Assembly: GCA_031277925.1 (NCBI GenBank)
Contig: JAITLJ010000026.1
Coordinates: forward strand, 1 to 46,972
DNA from: Prevotellaceae bacterium
Lineage (GTDB): Bacteria; Bacteroidota; Bacteroidia; Bacteroidales; UBA932
Direction of reading: 5' to 3'
Length of the DNA stretch: 46,972 bases
Shown: positions 38,616 through 46,972 of the stretch, piece by piece
Numbering within the stretch: the first letter of the stretch is position 1
How the letters are laid out: the number at the start of each line of letters is the position of its first letter
The notes under the pieces: generated by a model
What the model was told of the DNA's origin: nothing
Seen by the model: the letters and a program-made list of their open reading frames with translations, nothing else
Database searches by the model: none
Made by a program: the position numbers and the translations under genes

Positions 38616-39542
38616 ATGGCTACATTTAATTATACAGTAGATACCAATCCGATGGCTGCGGAAATAAGCAGTGTATCGCAATATGTGGCAGGCACGACAA
38701 CTGCGGTTGTTGCAATGCAAACCGCCGTAGTAATGGCAGAAGCAAAAGCCGCCGACCACGTTTGTACGAATGTAAATAAGGGATTTTTTACGCTAATTCG
38801 TTCTCAAATTTCGCAAAAAATGGCTAAACTGCAAAGCGAAGTCGATTCGCATTTGATGCAACTCAATCAGCAGAAAAAACAACTTTTGGCAATAAAAGGG
38901 CGAATGGAACGCGACTACAATATAATTTCTAGCCGCTACCTGAAACTTTTTAACGGACTGAATCAGAACTTAAAACAGCGCATTTTTGATTTGGACAAAC
39001 CAACCATTGATTTTGCTGTTCGCGAAATTGAAAAAGTATCAAACCGTACAAAATATCTGACGGCAACCGTTCCTGTAACACAACTCGAATCGTTGGCTAT
39101 CAGCCAAAAAATCATTGCCTCGAATGTAAAATTTCGCGGAATGAAAGTTATCGGCTCAATGACCAACTTCCTTTCGGATATGAACGAGCAAAAACGCCTT
39201 ACCGAAAAGATATTGCTTTCAGGTTCAAAAGTTAAAAATGCAACATTGGCAATACCTGTTATTATCAGTGAAATGAATTTTGACAAATTCGACAACAGGA
39301 ACATTGATGTTACGGTTAGCAAAGTACAGTTAAGTCCAACAACGCAATTGGCTATGAAAAATATTGTAAATCAGAATGTTGATAATTTACAGTGGCAAAA
39401 AACAGCAGATATTGCCAAGGAAGTGAAAAGCGAATTTGGCAAAATACTTTCTGCATCCAATTCGTCTCAACGTGTTAAAAACATGATGAACAAACTGTTT
39501 TTGGCAAATAATTTTCAAACCGTTAAAAACAACGCCTTATGA
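38616..39542 (+). CDS. Hypothetical coiled-coil protein, paralog 1
   Basis: 308 aa; GFFTLIRSQISQKMAKLQSEVDSHLMQL...SSRYLKLFNGLNQNLKQRIFDLDKP, shared with the next gene product. Confidence 0.8.
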   Translation: MATFNYTVDTNPMAAEISSVSQYVAGTTTAVVAMQTAVVMAEAKAADHVCTNVNKGFFTLIRSQISQKMAKLQSEVDSHLMQLNQQKKQLLAIKGRMERDYNIISSRYLKLFNGLNQNLKQRIFDLDKPTIDFAVREIEKVSNRTKYLTATVPVTQLESLAISQKIIASNVKFRGMKVIGSMTNFLSDMNEQKRLTEKILLSGSKVKNATLAIPVIISEMNFDKFDNRNIDVTVSKVQLSPTTQLAMKNIVNQNVDNLQWQKTADIAKEVKSEFGKILSASNSSQRVKNMMNKLFLANNFQTVKNNAL

Positions 39543-40573
39543 GTTACAGTAGAAGATACCACGAAAGGATAGCCGTCCGTTATTCAGGTTCAAAAACAGT
39601 ATCTTACCCTGCTTCTCAACACGGCGGTAGCCATACTGTTTATTATGATGGAACAACTTACGAAGATATAAATGTCAATATTAATGTAGATACAAATCCG
39701 TTTGACAAAAGCGTAGCAGGCTGTAACGCTTCGGTTTCCGCTCTCACAGGCGCAGTCGTTGCAACCGAAGCGGCGCAAATTGCCTCTATTGATGCAAATT
39801 CAAAAAAAGTAGCAGGTACAATAGTTAATGGATTTTTCGACTACATTCGTTCCGAAATCAGTCAGCAGGTAATGGAACTCTCGCAAAACATTGATGCCCA
39901 TTTGTTGCATTTGCGAGAATTGGCGAAAAATTGTATTGCCAAGCAAAAGCAGATGGAAATTGATTACAACCGTATTTCGAACCGCTATCTTAAAATTTTT
40001 GACGATCTGAATAAAGAATTGGAAAATCGTATTTTTGCCTTAGACAAACCCGCTTTCGTTTTCAAAAGAAACATTGATAGCCATTCAGACCGCACAAGCG
40101 ACAATGACTTGGTTAGCACAGTTGCCGTTTTCGGGCGCGAAGGCGGCGAATTACAGGCGAAAATTTCCGCTTCCGTTGCTAAAAAACGCGCGTTAAACGC
40201 TATCAATAAGGCAAATATTTTTCTTTGGAAACAGAAAAAACTGCAATCTACCATTAATCAAAGTATGCTCAACAAAAGCGTTGACGCAACTCGTTTTTCG
40301 CCCGTTTGTTTTGTAGAAACCAGCGACGATAAAAATCCAACAGTAAGGAATGTATATCAAGCCGGTTTTTTGCCGAAAATCAATCAAAATGAACTGGTCG
40401 AAAAATTCAAATCTCAACCTTGGTCAAACGGCACAAAAGAGCAAAAAGACAATATTCAACGCTATTTCAATTCGGAAGTAAGCAATGCTTATACTTCTGC
40501 AAATAAACACGATGAGCGTGTAAAAGAAACGCTCGTCAAAATTTTTAATATAAATTCAATAAAATTTGTATAA
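39539..40573 (+). CDS. Hypothetical coiled-coil protein, paralog 2
   Basis: 344 aa; GFFDYIRSEISQQVMELSQNIDAHLLHL...SNRYLKIFDDLNKELENRIFALDKP; 4-bp overlap with upstream gene. Confidence 0.8.
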   Translation: MSYSRRYHERIAVRYSGSKTVSYPASQHGGSHTVYYDGTTYEDINVNINVDTNPFDKSVAGCNASVSALTGAVVATEAAQIASIDANSKKVAGTIVNGFFDYIRSEISQQVMELSQNIDAHLLHLRELAKNCIAKQKQMEIDYNRISNRYLKIFDDLNKELENRIFALDKPAFVFKRNIDSHSDRTSDNDLVSTVAVFGREGGELQAKISASVAKKRALNAINKANIFLWKQKKLQSTINQSMLNKSVDATRFSPVCFVETSDDKNPTVRNVYQAGFLPKINQNELVEKFKSQPWSNGTKEQKDNIQRYFNSEVSNAYTSANKHDERVKETLVKIFNINSIKFV

Positions 40574-40593
40574 TCTTAAAAAAATAAATCATA

Positions 40594-41565
40594 ATGAAAG
40601 AATTAAAAGAACTTCGTTTTAACGAAAGCAATATACAGTTGAAAGACAATCTGATACGCGGCTCAATTTTGCCCGAAAAAGTTGCAGAACTTAACCGCAC
40701 TGTCACAGTGCAGGGCGATACGGTTGTGGAAGGACCTGTTTATGCCCACAAACTTGAAATCCAAAACGGCGACCTCGAAATTCATGGCGCAGTATTCACA
40801 CAGTTAGAACTTTATGTCAACAGCGAGGCAAAAGGAAATGTCGCCTTCAAAAAGAGTGTCGGCTCGGTAAATTCTATCGTGTCGCGTGCGGCAAACTGCA
40901 AATTGTTGTTTTATTCCGATATTAACGCCAAAAGTGTAACGCTTTACAACGCTTTTGTGGCAGGCAGCATTTATGCAGACGAAATTATTTTGGAAAATTG
41001 TGTAGTTATTGGCGGCGTTTTTGCCACACAGCAAATCGACCTCACAAATTCCATTGTCGGCACATTCAACACTCCTTCGGTACGCATTGCGCAAGCGGTA
41101 AGTTTGCTGTTGCCAAGCGCTTTTTCTATCGAAAAAATTATTGTGGCAGCCGATACAAAACTCTATAATTTGAGTTTGGCTGATTTAGGCGCTCTGTACA
41201 AAGGATTTCCGCAAGCTGCCAATTCAGGCAAAATAGAAATGAATACAGAAACAGACGAAGTAAAATCTACGCTCGCCAACGAGGAAATTCAAAAAACCTT
41301 GCGCAGTTACACCGTAATCGGCAAAGTTTTGGCAGCCGATTTGCTCGACACCGACAAATTTCAAAATCATTTCTTGCTCACTGCCGCTTCGCTCGGTACA
41401 CAACTGCTCAAAACCTACGATATGGGCATCGATAAAGACGGCAAACCGGCAACGTTGACTTTGGACAATATCCGCAATTTTTTCTTTGATATTCTTGCAG
41501 GAAAAATCGAAATTCAAGCAATGGACGGCAAATTTGATATTTCGCAAATTACAAAAAAATTCTAA
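40594..41565 (+). CDS. Polymer-forming/bactofilin-like beta-helical protein
   Basis: 323 aa; VQGDTVVEGPVYAHKLEIQNGDLEIHGAVFTQLELYVNSEAKGNVAF... repeating short beta-rung pattern. Confidence 0.75.
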   Translation: MKELKELRFNESNIQLKDNLIRGSILPEKVAELNRTVTVQGDTVVEGPVYAHKLEIQNGDLEIHGAVFTQLELYVNSEAKGNVAFKKSVGSVNSIVSRAANCKLLFYSDINAKSVTLYNAFVAGSIYADEIILENCVVIGGVFATQQIDLTNSIVGTFNTPSVRIAQAVSLLLPSAFSIEKIIVAADTKLYNLSLADLGALYKGFPQAANSGKIEMNTETDEVKSTLANEEIQKTLRSYTVIGKVLAADLLDTDKFQNHFLLTAASLGTQLLKTYDMGIDKDGKPATLTLDNIRNFFFDILAGKIEIQAMDGKFDISQITKKF

Positions 41566-41690
41566 TGCAATTCGGAAATTTATGAAACTCATATTTTTTA
41601 TCACCGATTGATATAAATCCCTAATAAAAAGAGATTGTATTATTTAGTTGCTCCTTACTGAATATTGCAACTGTTTATTATTAACAGGTT

Positions 41691-41790
41691 ATACTCAAAC
41701 GATATCAAAACAAACTAAAATATAATGATATTTTATTGATATTCAATTTGTATAAATTACAGTTTGATGGCGTTTTGGTATAAAAATCAG
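41691..41790 (+). repeat. About 100-bp inverted repeat, left copy
   Basis: ATACTCAAACGATATCAAAACAAACTAAAATATAATGATATTTTATTGATATTCAATTTGTATAAATTACAGT... Confidence 0.88.
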
Positions 41791-41894
41791 TAATTTATTT
41801 TAATCTAATTGAAATTTTCGGATGGATTCTATATAAATTGAAATGAATATTCATGTTAATTTATTTTACCTTTGCACGATTTTTAAAAGTTGAA

Positions 41895-42788
41895 ATGCAA
41901 AGCAAAAAAGTGTCATACAAAATTTATATTCAGATAATTCTTGCCAATATTTTCTGGGGCTTTTCGTTTGTATGGACTGATATTGTTCTTAAATCGAGCA
42001 TTACGCCGATTACGCTTGTTTTGATACGAATGATTTTTGCTACAATTTTACTTGGTTTGTGGGCAAAACATACCGGTAATATTCAAAAAATCAAAATCAA
42101 ACATCTGAAATATTTTTTAGGATTGGCAATGTGCGAGCCATTTTTATATTTCTTATGCGAAACATACGGCCAGACAATGGTATCGCCAACGGTAACAAGC
42201 GTTATTGTTGCAACAATTCCACTGTTTACATCGATTACGGGTTTTATCGTTTTGAAAGAAAAAATCGGTTTGACAACCGTCATCGGCATAATTGTTTCGA
42301 TGATTGGCGTTATTGCCGTTGTTTTTATTGGCGACAGCGATTTAAGCGGACAGTTTATTGGCGCTGTTCTGGTTTTCGGAGCCGTTGTTTCCGCTATCGG
42401 ATATGCTGTTTTGGTGAAATACATAATACACCGATATAATGCAACTACTCTCGTTTTTTATCAAAACTTTATAGGTTTGATATATTTTATTCCCTGTTTT
42501 TTTATTGTCGATCTTTCGCATGTGGGCGATATGAAATTTACATTTGAGGCGATTTCTTCGCTCGTACAGCTTTCTGTTTTTGCATCGGTTATTGCCTTTA
42601 TTTTTTATTCAAATTCAGTAAAAGTATTGGGTGTAATAAAATCGGGTGTGTTTTGTTATATAATTCCCGTATTGACTGCTCTGTTTGCTTTTTTTATGAT
42701 AGATGAACATCTTAAAATGGCTCAATGGCTTGGAATGGCTGCGGTAATATCAGGTTTATTCATTTCGCAACTGTCAAGGACAGAATAA
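41895..42788 (+). CDS. EamA/DMT family transporter
   Basis: About 10 TMs; NIFWGFSFVWTDIVLKSSITPITLVLIRMIFATILLGLW. Start likely MQSKK (41895). Confidence 0.92.
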   Translation: MQSKKVSYKIYIQIILANIFWGFSFVWTDIVLKSSITPITLVLIRMIFATILLGLWAKHTGNIQKIKIKHLKYFLGLAMCEPFLYFLCETYGQTMVSPTVTSVIVATIPLFTSITGFIVLKEKIGLTTVIGIIVSMIGVIAVVFIGDSDLSGQFIGAVLVFGAVVSAIGYAVLVKYIIHRYNATTLVFYQNFIGLIYFIPCFFIVDLSHVGDMKFTFEAISSLVQLSVFASVIAFIFYSNSVKVLGVIKSGVFCYIIPVLTALFAFFMIDEHLKMAQWLGMAAVISGLFISQLSRTE

Positions 42789-42798
42789 GTTTTTTTTG

Positions 42799-42871
42799 AG
42801 CGGAAAACGAGGTTCGAACTCGCGACCTGCGGCTTGGGAAGCCGCCGCTCTGCCAACTGAGCTATTTCCGC
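42799..42871 (-). tRNA. tRNA-Gly(CCC)
   Basis: Reverse complement GCGGAAATAGCTCAGTTGGCAGAGCGGCGGCTTCCCAAGCCGCAGGTCGCGAGTTCGAACCTCGTTTTCCGC folds as cloverleaf; anticodon stem GCGGC/GCCGC, loop TTCCCAA. Confidence 0.95.
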
Positions 42872-42884
42872 AATATAAATATGC

Positions 42885-43592
42885 TTAATATGTCTGCTTT
42901 TTTTGTTTCATCATTTTAAGTATTGATTCAAAAACAGATAATCCATCGGTATTGCCGAGATTTTCGTCGGCAGCGCGTTCGGGATGCGGCATCATTCCGT
43001 AAACATTTCGCTTTGAATTGCAAATGCCTGCAATATTTTCGAGCGAGCCATTGGGATTAAATTCATCCGAAATTTTTCCATCTTTGCTGCAATATCTGAA
43101 AATAATCTGTTCGTTTTTATTCAGTTCGGCAAGCGTTTGTTCATCGGCAAAATAACGACCTTCGCCATGTGAAATTGGAATTTTCAATGCCTTTTGTTTG
43201 TCGAGAAAATATGTAGGATAAGCATTTTTTCCATCGGGAAGAATATAAATATTGCGACAAATGAATTTTTGATTATTATTGTGCAGCAGCGCTCCGGGCA
43301 ACAGATTTGCTTCGCACAGGATTTGAAATCCGTTACAAACGCCAAACACAAATCCGCCGGCGTTTGCAAATTCTATTACTTTATTCATTACGGGCGAAAA
43401 TTTTGCAAGAGCGCCCGAACGCAGATAGTCGCCGTACGCAAATCCGCCGGGAAGCAGTATGCCGTCAACATTTTGCAAGTCGGTATCTTTATGCCAAAGA
43501 TGCACAACTTCCTGACCAAGAATGTTGCGCATTACGTAAATCATATCATGGTCGCCATTTGAACCGGGAAATATTACTACACCAAATTTCAT
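42885..43592 (-). CDS. purQ: Phosphoribosylformylglycinamidine synthase subunit PurQ
   Basis: 235 aa; VIFPGSNGDHD, LLPGGFAYGDYLRSGALA, GVCNGFQILCEANLLPGALL, MMPHPERA. Confidence 0.95.
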   Translation of the reverse strand: MKFGVVIFPGSNGDHDMIYVMRNILGQEVVHLWHKDTDLQNVDGILLPGGFAYGDYLRSGALAKFSPVMNKVIEFANAGGFVFGVCNGFQILCEANLLPGALLHNNNQKFICRNIYILPDGKNAYPTYFLDKQKALKIPISHGEGRYFADEQTLAELNKNEQIIFRYCSKDGKISDEFNPNGSLENIAGICNSKRNVYGMMPHPERAADENLGNTDGLSVFESILKMMKQKKQTY

Positions 43593-43847
43593 ATCTGTTT
43601 TTTAAAATTATGCAAAAATAAGCAAAAATATTATTTTGCAGCAATAATTATCATTTTATCAATATTTAGTTGCTCCTCAAAAACTGTATAAATTACTTAT
43701 TAATTGCAAGTTAGATATAAAAAACAATGTGTGTAAAATTGCAGATTAACGATTTAAGAATTTAAAGGTTTAAAGCATATCATTGCAAACTGCTTCGCTG
43801 CGCTCGCAGTTCGCAATAACGAAAAAACTGTCCTGCTTTTCAGGCTT

Positions 43848-43948
43848 ATATCAAAACGGTATCAAAATACCCTGAACTGTAATTTACATAAATTTAATAT
43901 CAGCAAAATACCATTATATTTTAGTCTGTTTTGATATCGTTTGAGTAT
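43848..43948 (-). repeat. About 100-bp inverted repeat, right copy (reverse complement of 41691-41790)
   Basis: Reverse complement ATACTCAAACGATATCAAAACAGACTAAAATATAATGGTATTTTGCTGATATTAAATTTATGTAAATTACAGT... Confidence 0.88.
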
Positions 43949-44129
43949 TGAGAAAAAAGATATAAAGAAGACCTTTGTTTTTTCCTGTTATTTCCATCTG
44001 TTTCTTCAAATTCCATGCCGTTGCCAACATTAACACATTTATTTGTATGTCTTTAACTCCATGCAAATAATTTTGTGCCTGCCTGAAACAAAAAATTGAA
44101 ATAGCAAAAGATATTACATGCACGAATAA

Positions 44130-44160
44130 CAAAAAAGGCTACCGTTAACCGACAGCCTTT
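44130..44160 (-). terminator. Rho-independent terminator downstream of rubrerythrin
   Basis: Minus strand AAAGGCTGTCGGTTAACGGTAGCCTTTTTTGTT. Confidence 0.85.
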
Positions 44161-44185
44161 AATTTTAATTTACGTGAACGCAGCA

Positions 44186-44761
44186 TCAGTAATTTGCTTT
44201 CATAATTTCAAAATACGCTTGCGGATGCTTGCATGCAGGACATAACTGCGGAGCCGATTTGCCAACATATATAAATCCGCAATTACGACATTGCCATGTA
44301 ATTTCGCGGTCTTTTGCAAATACGCTTCCACATTCGATATTTGTCAAAAATTTGCGATAACGCTCTTCGTGTCCCTTTTCGGCAACCGAAATATTTCTAT
44401 ACATGCTTGCAATTTCCGCAAAACCTTCTTCGTCGGCAACATCTGCAAACATTGGATAATCATGCGACCATTCTTCGTGTTCACCCTGCGCCGCCGCCAA
44501 AAGATTTTCGGCTGTCGTGCCTATTACTCCGGCAGGATAACTTGCCGTAATTTCAACCATTCCGCCTTCCAAATATTTGAACATACGCTCTGCGTGTTCT
44601 TTTTCCTGATTGGCTGTTTCTTCAAAAATGGCTGAAATCTGTTCAAAACCTTCCTTTTTTGCCTTGCTCGCAAAATACGTGTAACGCATACGGGCTTGCG
44701 ATTCGCCTGCAAATGATGTCAGCAGGTTTTTTTCTGTTTTTGTTCCTTTTATGCTTTTCAT
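44186..44761 (-). CDS. rbr: Rubrerythrin
   Basis: 191 aa; GESQARMRYTYFASKAKKEGFEQISAIFEETANQEKEHAE; C-terminal rubredoxin-like WQCRNCGFIYVGKSAPQLCPACKHPQAYFE. Confidence 0.97.
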   Translation of the reverse strand: MKSIKGTKTEKNLLTSFAGESQARMRYTYFASKAKKEGFEQISAIFEETANQEKEHAERMFKYLEGGMVEITASYPAGVIGTTAENLLAAAQGEHEEWSHDYPMFADVADEEGFAEIASMYRNISVAEKGHEERYRKFLTNIECGSVFAKDREITWQCRNCGFIYVGKSAPQLCPACKHPQAYFEIMKANY

Positions 44762-44982
44762 TTTTTTGTTTTTTAGTTTATATTTGAGTTTACAAATACA
44801 AAATTAGCATAAAATTATCAGATTACACACAAACAGATAAAATTATTACACAAAATTTACAGAAAAAACTGCTGTTACGCAGAAACAACACTCTATTGAC
44901 CCTGTGTTTTATATTAGGATAACGGGACGATTCATAGCATAAAAAAGTTATTTTGCACCTCAAAAATCCCTACAAATGGGGA

Positions 44983-45013
44983 TTGACTGCAAATATTATA
45001 CCCTTTACCTTTG
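44983..45013 (+). promoter_or_regulatory. Candidate promoter TTGAC-N~18-TACCTTTG
   Basis: Upstream of the 45043 gene. Confidence 0.45.
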
Positions 45014-45042
45014 TATTTTTTATTTAAAAACATTTTATTGAA

Positions 45043-45435
45043 ATGGATACAAAAATGAAAACAGCCTTTTACTGGCTTTTGCTTGGGACTTGTTTCCTTA
45101 CACACACATTGTTACACATGTACGGGTTGTTCTACGACGTGGATATTCGACTGCCAGACGCTACAGGCGAAATATCACTTGGCGTGCAGGCTTTCAATAC
45201 GGTGATTTTTACCGGCACTTTCCTGATGGCGTTGCTGTCGATAAACCTTTCGGGAAAATGTTTTCGGTGGTTTTCACTCGTATGGAGCGCCCTGTTTTTA
45301 CTGCTCAATATTTTTCATCTTGGGGCTACGTTGTTTATGGAAAAATTCGACCTTTCGCAGCTTAGCCTTTTGACGTTTGCGCTTGCGATAAATGTACTGT
45401 TGACAGGCGATTTGTGGGAACGTTTAAAAAAATGA
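45043..45435 (+). CDS. Small 4-TM membrane protein
   Basis: 130 aa, four hydrophobic segments. Confidence 0.7.
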   Translation: MDTKMKTAFYWLLLGTCFLTHTLLHMYGLFYDVDIRLPDATGEISLGVQAFNTVIFTGTFLMALLSINLSGKCFRWFSLVWSALFLLLNIFHLGATLFMEKFDLSQLSLLTFALAINVLLTGDLWERLKK

Positions 45436-45683
45436 ACACATTTATGTATCATCACAGACCGATATTCTGCACATGCTATCTTCTTTTGCTTATGTCAGTC
45501 ACATCGAAAGACCCAAGCATAAGCGGCGTAGTGACAAATTGTGCCGACAAACAACCCCTTGCAAATGTTACCGAAGGCTCGCAACCCGTAATCTGCGCAA
45601 CAGCCACAAAAAGCACAGCCGTTACCTGTAAATATTGGCGGTGTAAAAAAATATTAATTACGAAACAATATAAAACCGTATAA
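45432..45683 (+). CDS. Small secreted protein or remnant with carboxypeptidase-regulatory-like start
   Basis: ATGA overlap with upstream stop; signal-like N-terminus then SISGVVTNCADKQPLANV. Confidence 0.4.
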   Translation: MNTFMYHHRPIFCTCYLLLLMSVTSKDPSISGVVTNCADKQPLANVTEGSQPVICATATKSTAVTCKYWRCKKILITKQYKTV

Positions 45684-45692
45684 ATAAATATT

Positions 45693-46838
45693 ATGATTAA
45701 AATATTATTAGATTTCATTCAATTTCTGAACACCCTTGCGCCCTTATTCATGTCGCTGGCTGTTCTTACGCTCATCTTTCTGCTGTTGGCAAAATCAATC
45801 AAGAAACATGCAGTCATTTATTATTTTGTATTTGCGATACCCGCGATACTGTTCATTCTAAGGCAGATATTTTCGTCGTTCGGAATAACTGTCTTTGAAT
45901 TTTCGCGCGGCTCAATAATCGGCAGCATCCTTCGCGAATACGTTCACACATCGGGCTTTTCCTTTCCGTTGCTCATCATCATTATGTATATCGGCGCTCT
46001 GCCTGTGCGAAACAAGTATGTAAAACGATTGATGATGATTCGGAAAGAATTGTCGATCATTTCCGGTTTTCCTATACTGATTCACGCATGGGTACGATTG
46101 CGAATGGGTCTCGGCTCGTTCGATTACTTTTTCGGCAGCGGCGAGGCTGTAAGAAGCAGCGTTGGCGCCGGTTTTTCAAATGCTGTTTATATGCTTGGAA
46201 TCTTTATGGCGATACTCTTTATCATTCTTTGGGTAACGTCTTTCGATATGATGCACAAATGGCTGGGTTCTCGGCGGTGGAAAAAAGTTCAGCAATGGTC
46301 GTATGTGCTGTATGCCATGCTGTTCATCCATGCTATGGGCATACAGGTCGGCTCCATGTTGAATCCCAGAGAAGGAAGAGGAATGTCGGAATCTGCGGTT
46401 GAAGTAACAGCAACAACGTCAGGCAGGCCCGATAATCGCAGCACCGAAAATCAGGAATCGCAACAACGAACAGGAAGAGGCGAGCGCGGTGAACGCCACG
46501 ACGGACACGCAGTACAACCGGTCGACAGCGCAAACCGTGCAAACAGTGATAACAGGACGACCGACAACGGCAACCAAGGATTGCAGCAACAAGCGGGAAG
46601 AGGCGAGCGCGGTGAACATCATGATGGAAACGCAATACAACCGGATAACAGCAACAACAGTACCGAAGCGGCAAGACAGGCAGGAAGAAATGTACGTCAG
46701 CCAAGTTCGGCTTTTGCGAACATTAACATCAGTCCGCAGGCAAAACGATATATACATATCGCTTCCCTTCTCCTGATTTTCGGGTCGTATTTATACCTCC
46801 GGTTGAGAAAGGCAAAACAGGACGCCGCCAAAAATTGA
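45693..46838 (+). CDS. Ferric reductase-like transmembrane protein with large hydrophilic loop
   Basis: 381 aa; multi-TM with conserved His (SGFPILIHAWVRLR, YVLYAMLFIHAMG), 41-aa duplicated loop, final TM. Confidence 0.65.
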   Translation: MIKILLDFIQFLNTLAPLFMSLAVLTLIFLLLAKSIKKHAVIYYFVFAIPAILFILRQIFSSFGITVFEFSRGSIIGSILREYVHTSGFSFPLLIIIMYIGALPVRNKYVKRLMMIRKELSIISGFPILIHAWVRLRMGLGSFDYFFGSGEAVRSSVGAGFSNAVYMLGIFMAILFIILWVTSFDMMHKWLGSRRWKKVQQWSYVLYAMLFIHAMGIQVGSMLNPREGRGMSESAVEVTATTSGRPDNRSTENQESQQRTGRGERGERHDGHAVQPVDSANRANSDNRTTDNGNQGLQQQAGRGERGEHHDGNAIQPDNSNNSTEAARQAGRNVRQPSSAFANINISPQAKRYIHIASLLLIFGSYLYLRLRKAKQDAAKN

Positions 46839-46856
46839 ATCGCATGGTAAAGTCGC

Positions 46857-46972
46857 ATGAACACGCTAAAAAAACTTCAATCCTACGCGGGCAACAGGAA
46901 GGCGCTGTTTCCGGTTTCGATGGTTTTGTCGGCGCTGGCTGCGCTGTCGGGATTGCTGCCGTACGTTCTTAT
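46857..46972 (+). CDS. ABC transporter permease/ATP-binding protein, N-terminal fragment (truncated by window end)
   Basis: MNTLKKLQSYAGNRKALFPVSMVLSALAALSGLLPYVL, resembling the start of an exporter-type ABC TM domain. Confidence 0.6.
   Translation, partial: MNTLKKLQSYAGNRKALFPVSMVLSALAALSGLLPYVL

Noticed and set aside
46333-46757. Antisense ORFs over the His/Gly-rich loop
   Set aside because: Arise from repetitive composition of the loop coding sequence.

Overview
Bacteroidetes-type chromosomal segment (AT-rich, TAnnTTTG-type promoter motifs, Bacteroidales-like gene content). Readable genes: housekeeping genes frr, pyrH, metG; a V-type ATPase operon (E, DUF2764/C-like, A, [inserted repeat array + PLD-like gene], B, D, I, K, then a substrate-binding lipoprotein); bactofilin + S41 protease; tryptophanase; sufS/sufE/SUF-associated DUF59 protein/folK; an OPT transporter; several lipoproteins; greA and a HIT protein; an 8-kb co-directional seven-gene cluster with SPFH/zinc-ribbon, coiled-coil, M15 peptidase and bactofilin-like products; an EamA transporter; tRNA-Gly(CCC); purQ; rubrerythrin; and a membrane/ferric-reductase-like/ABC transporter locus cut by the window end. 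Main points for follow-up: (1) the seven-gene SPFH/coiled-coil/bactofilin-like cluster at 33541-41565, the best candidate for an undescribed system; (2) three unrelated intergenic tandem arrays sharing a 41-42 bp period, two of them with an alternating 41+42 (83 bp) higher-order unit; (3) a dispersed intergenic hairpin element in three copies with a compensatory base-pair change; (4) a hairpin array plus a PLD-family gene inserted between V-ATPase A and B; (5) a Na+-binding signature in the V-ATPase K subunit; (6) a terminator-like hairpin in the greA leader. All assignments come from reading the sequence and from memory of protein families; no database search was run.
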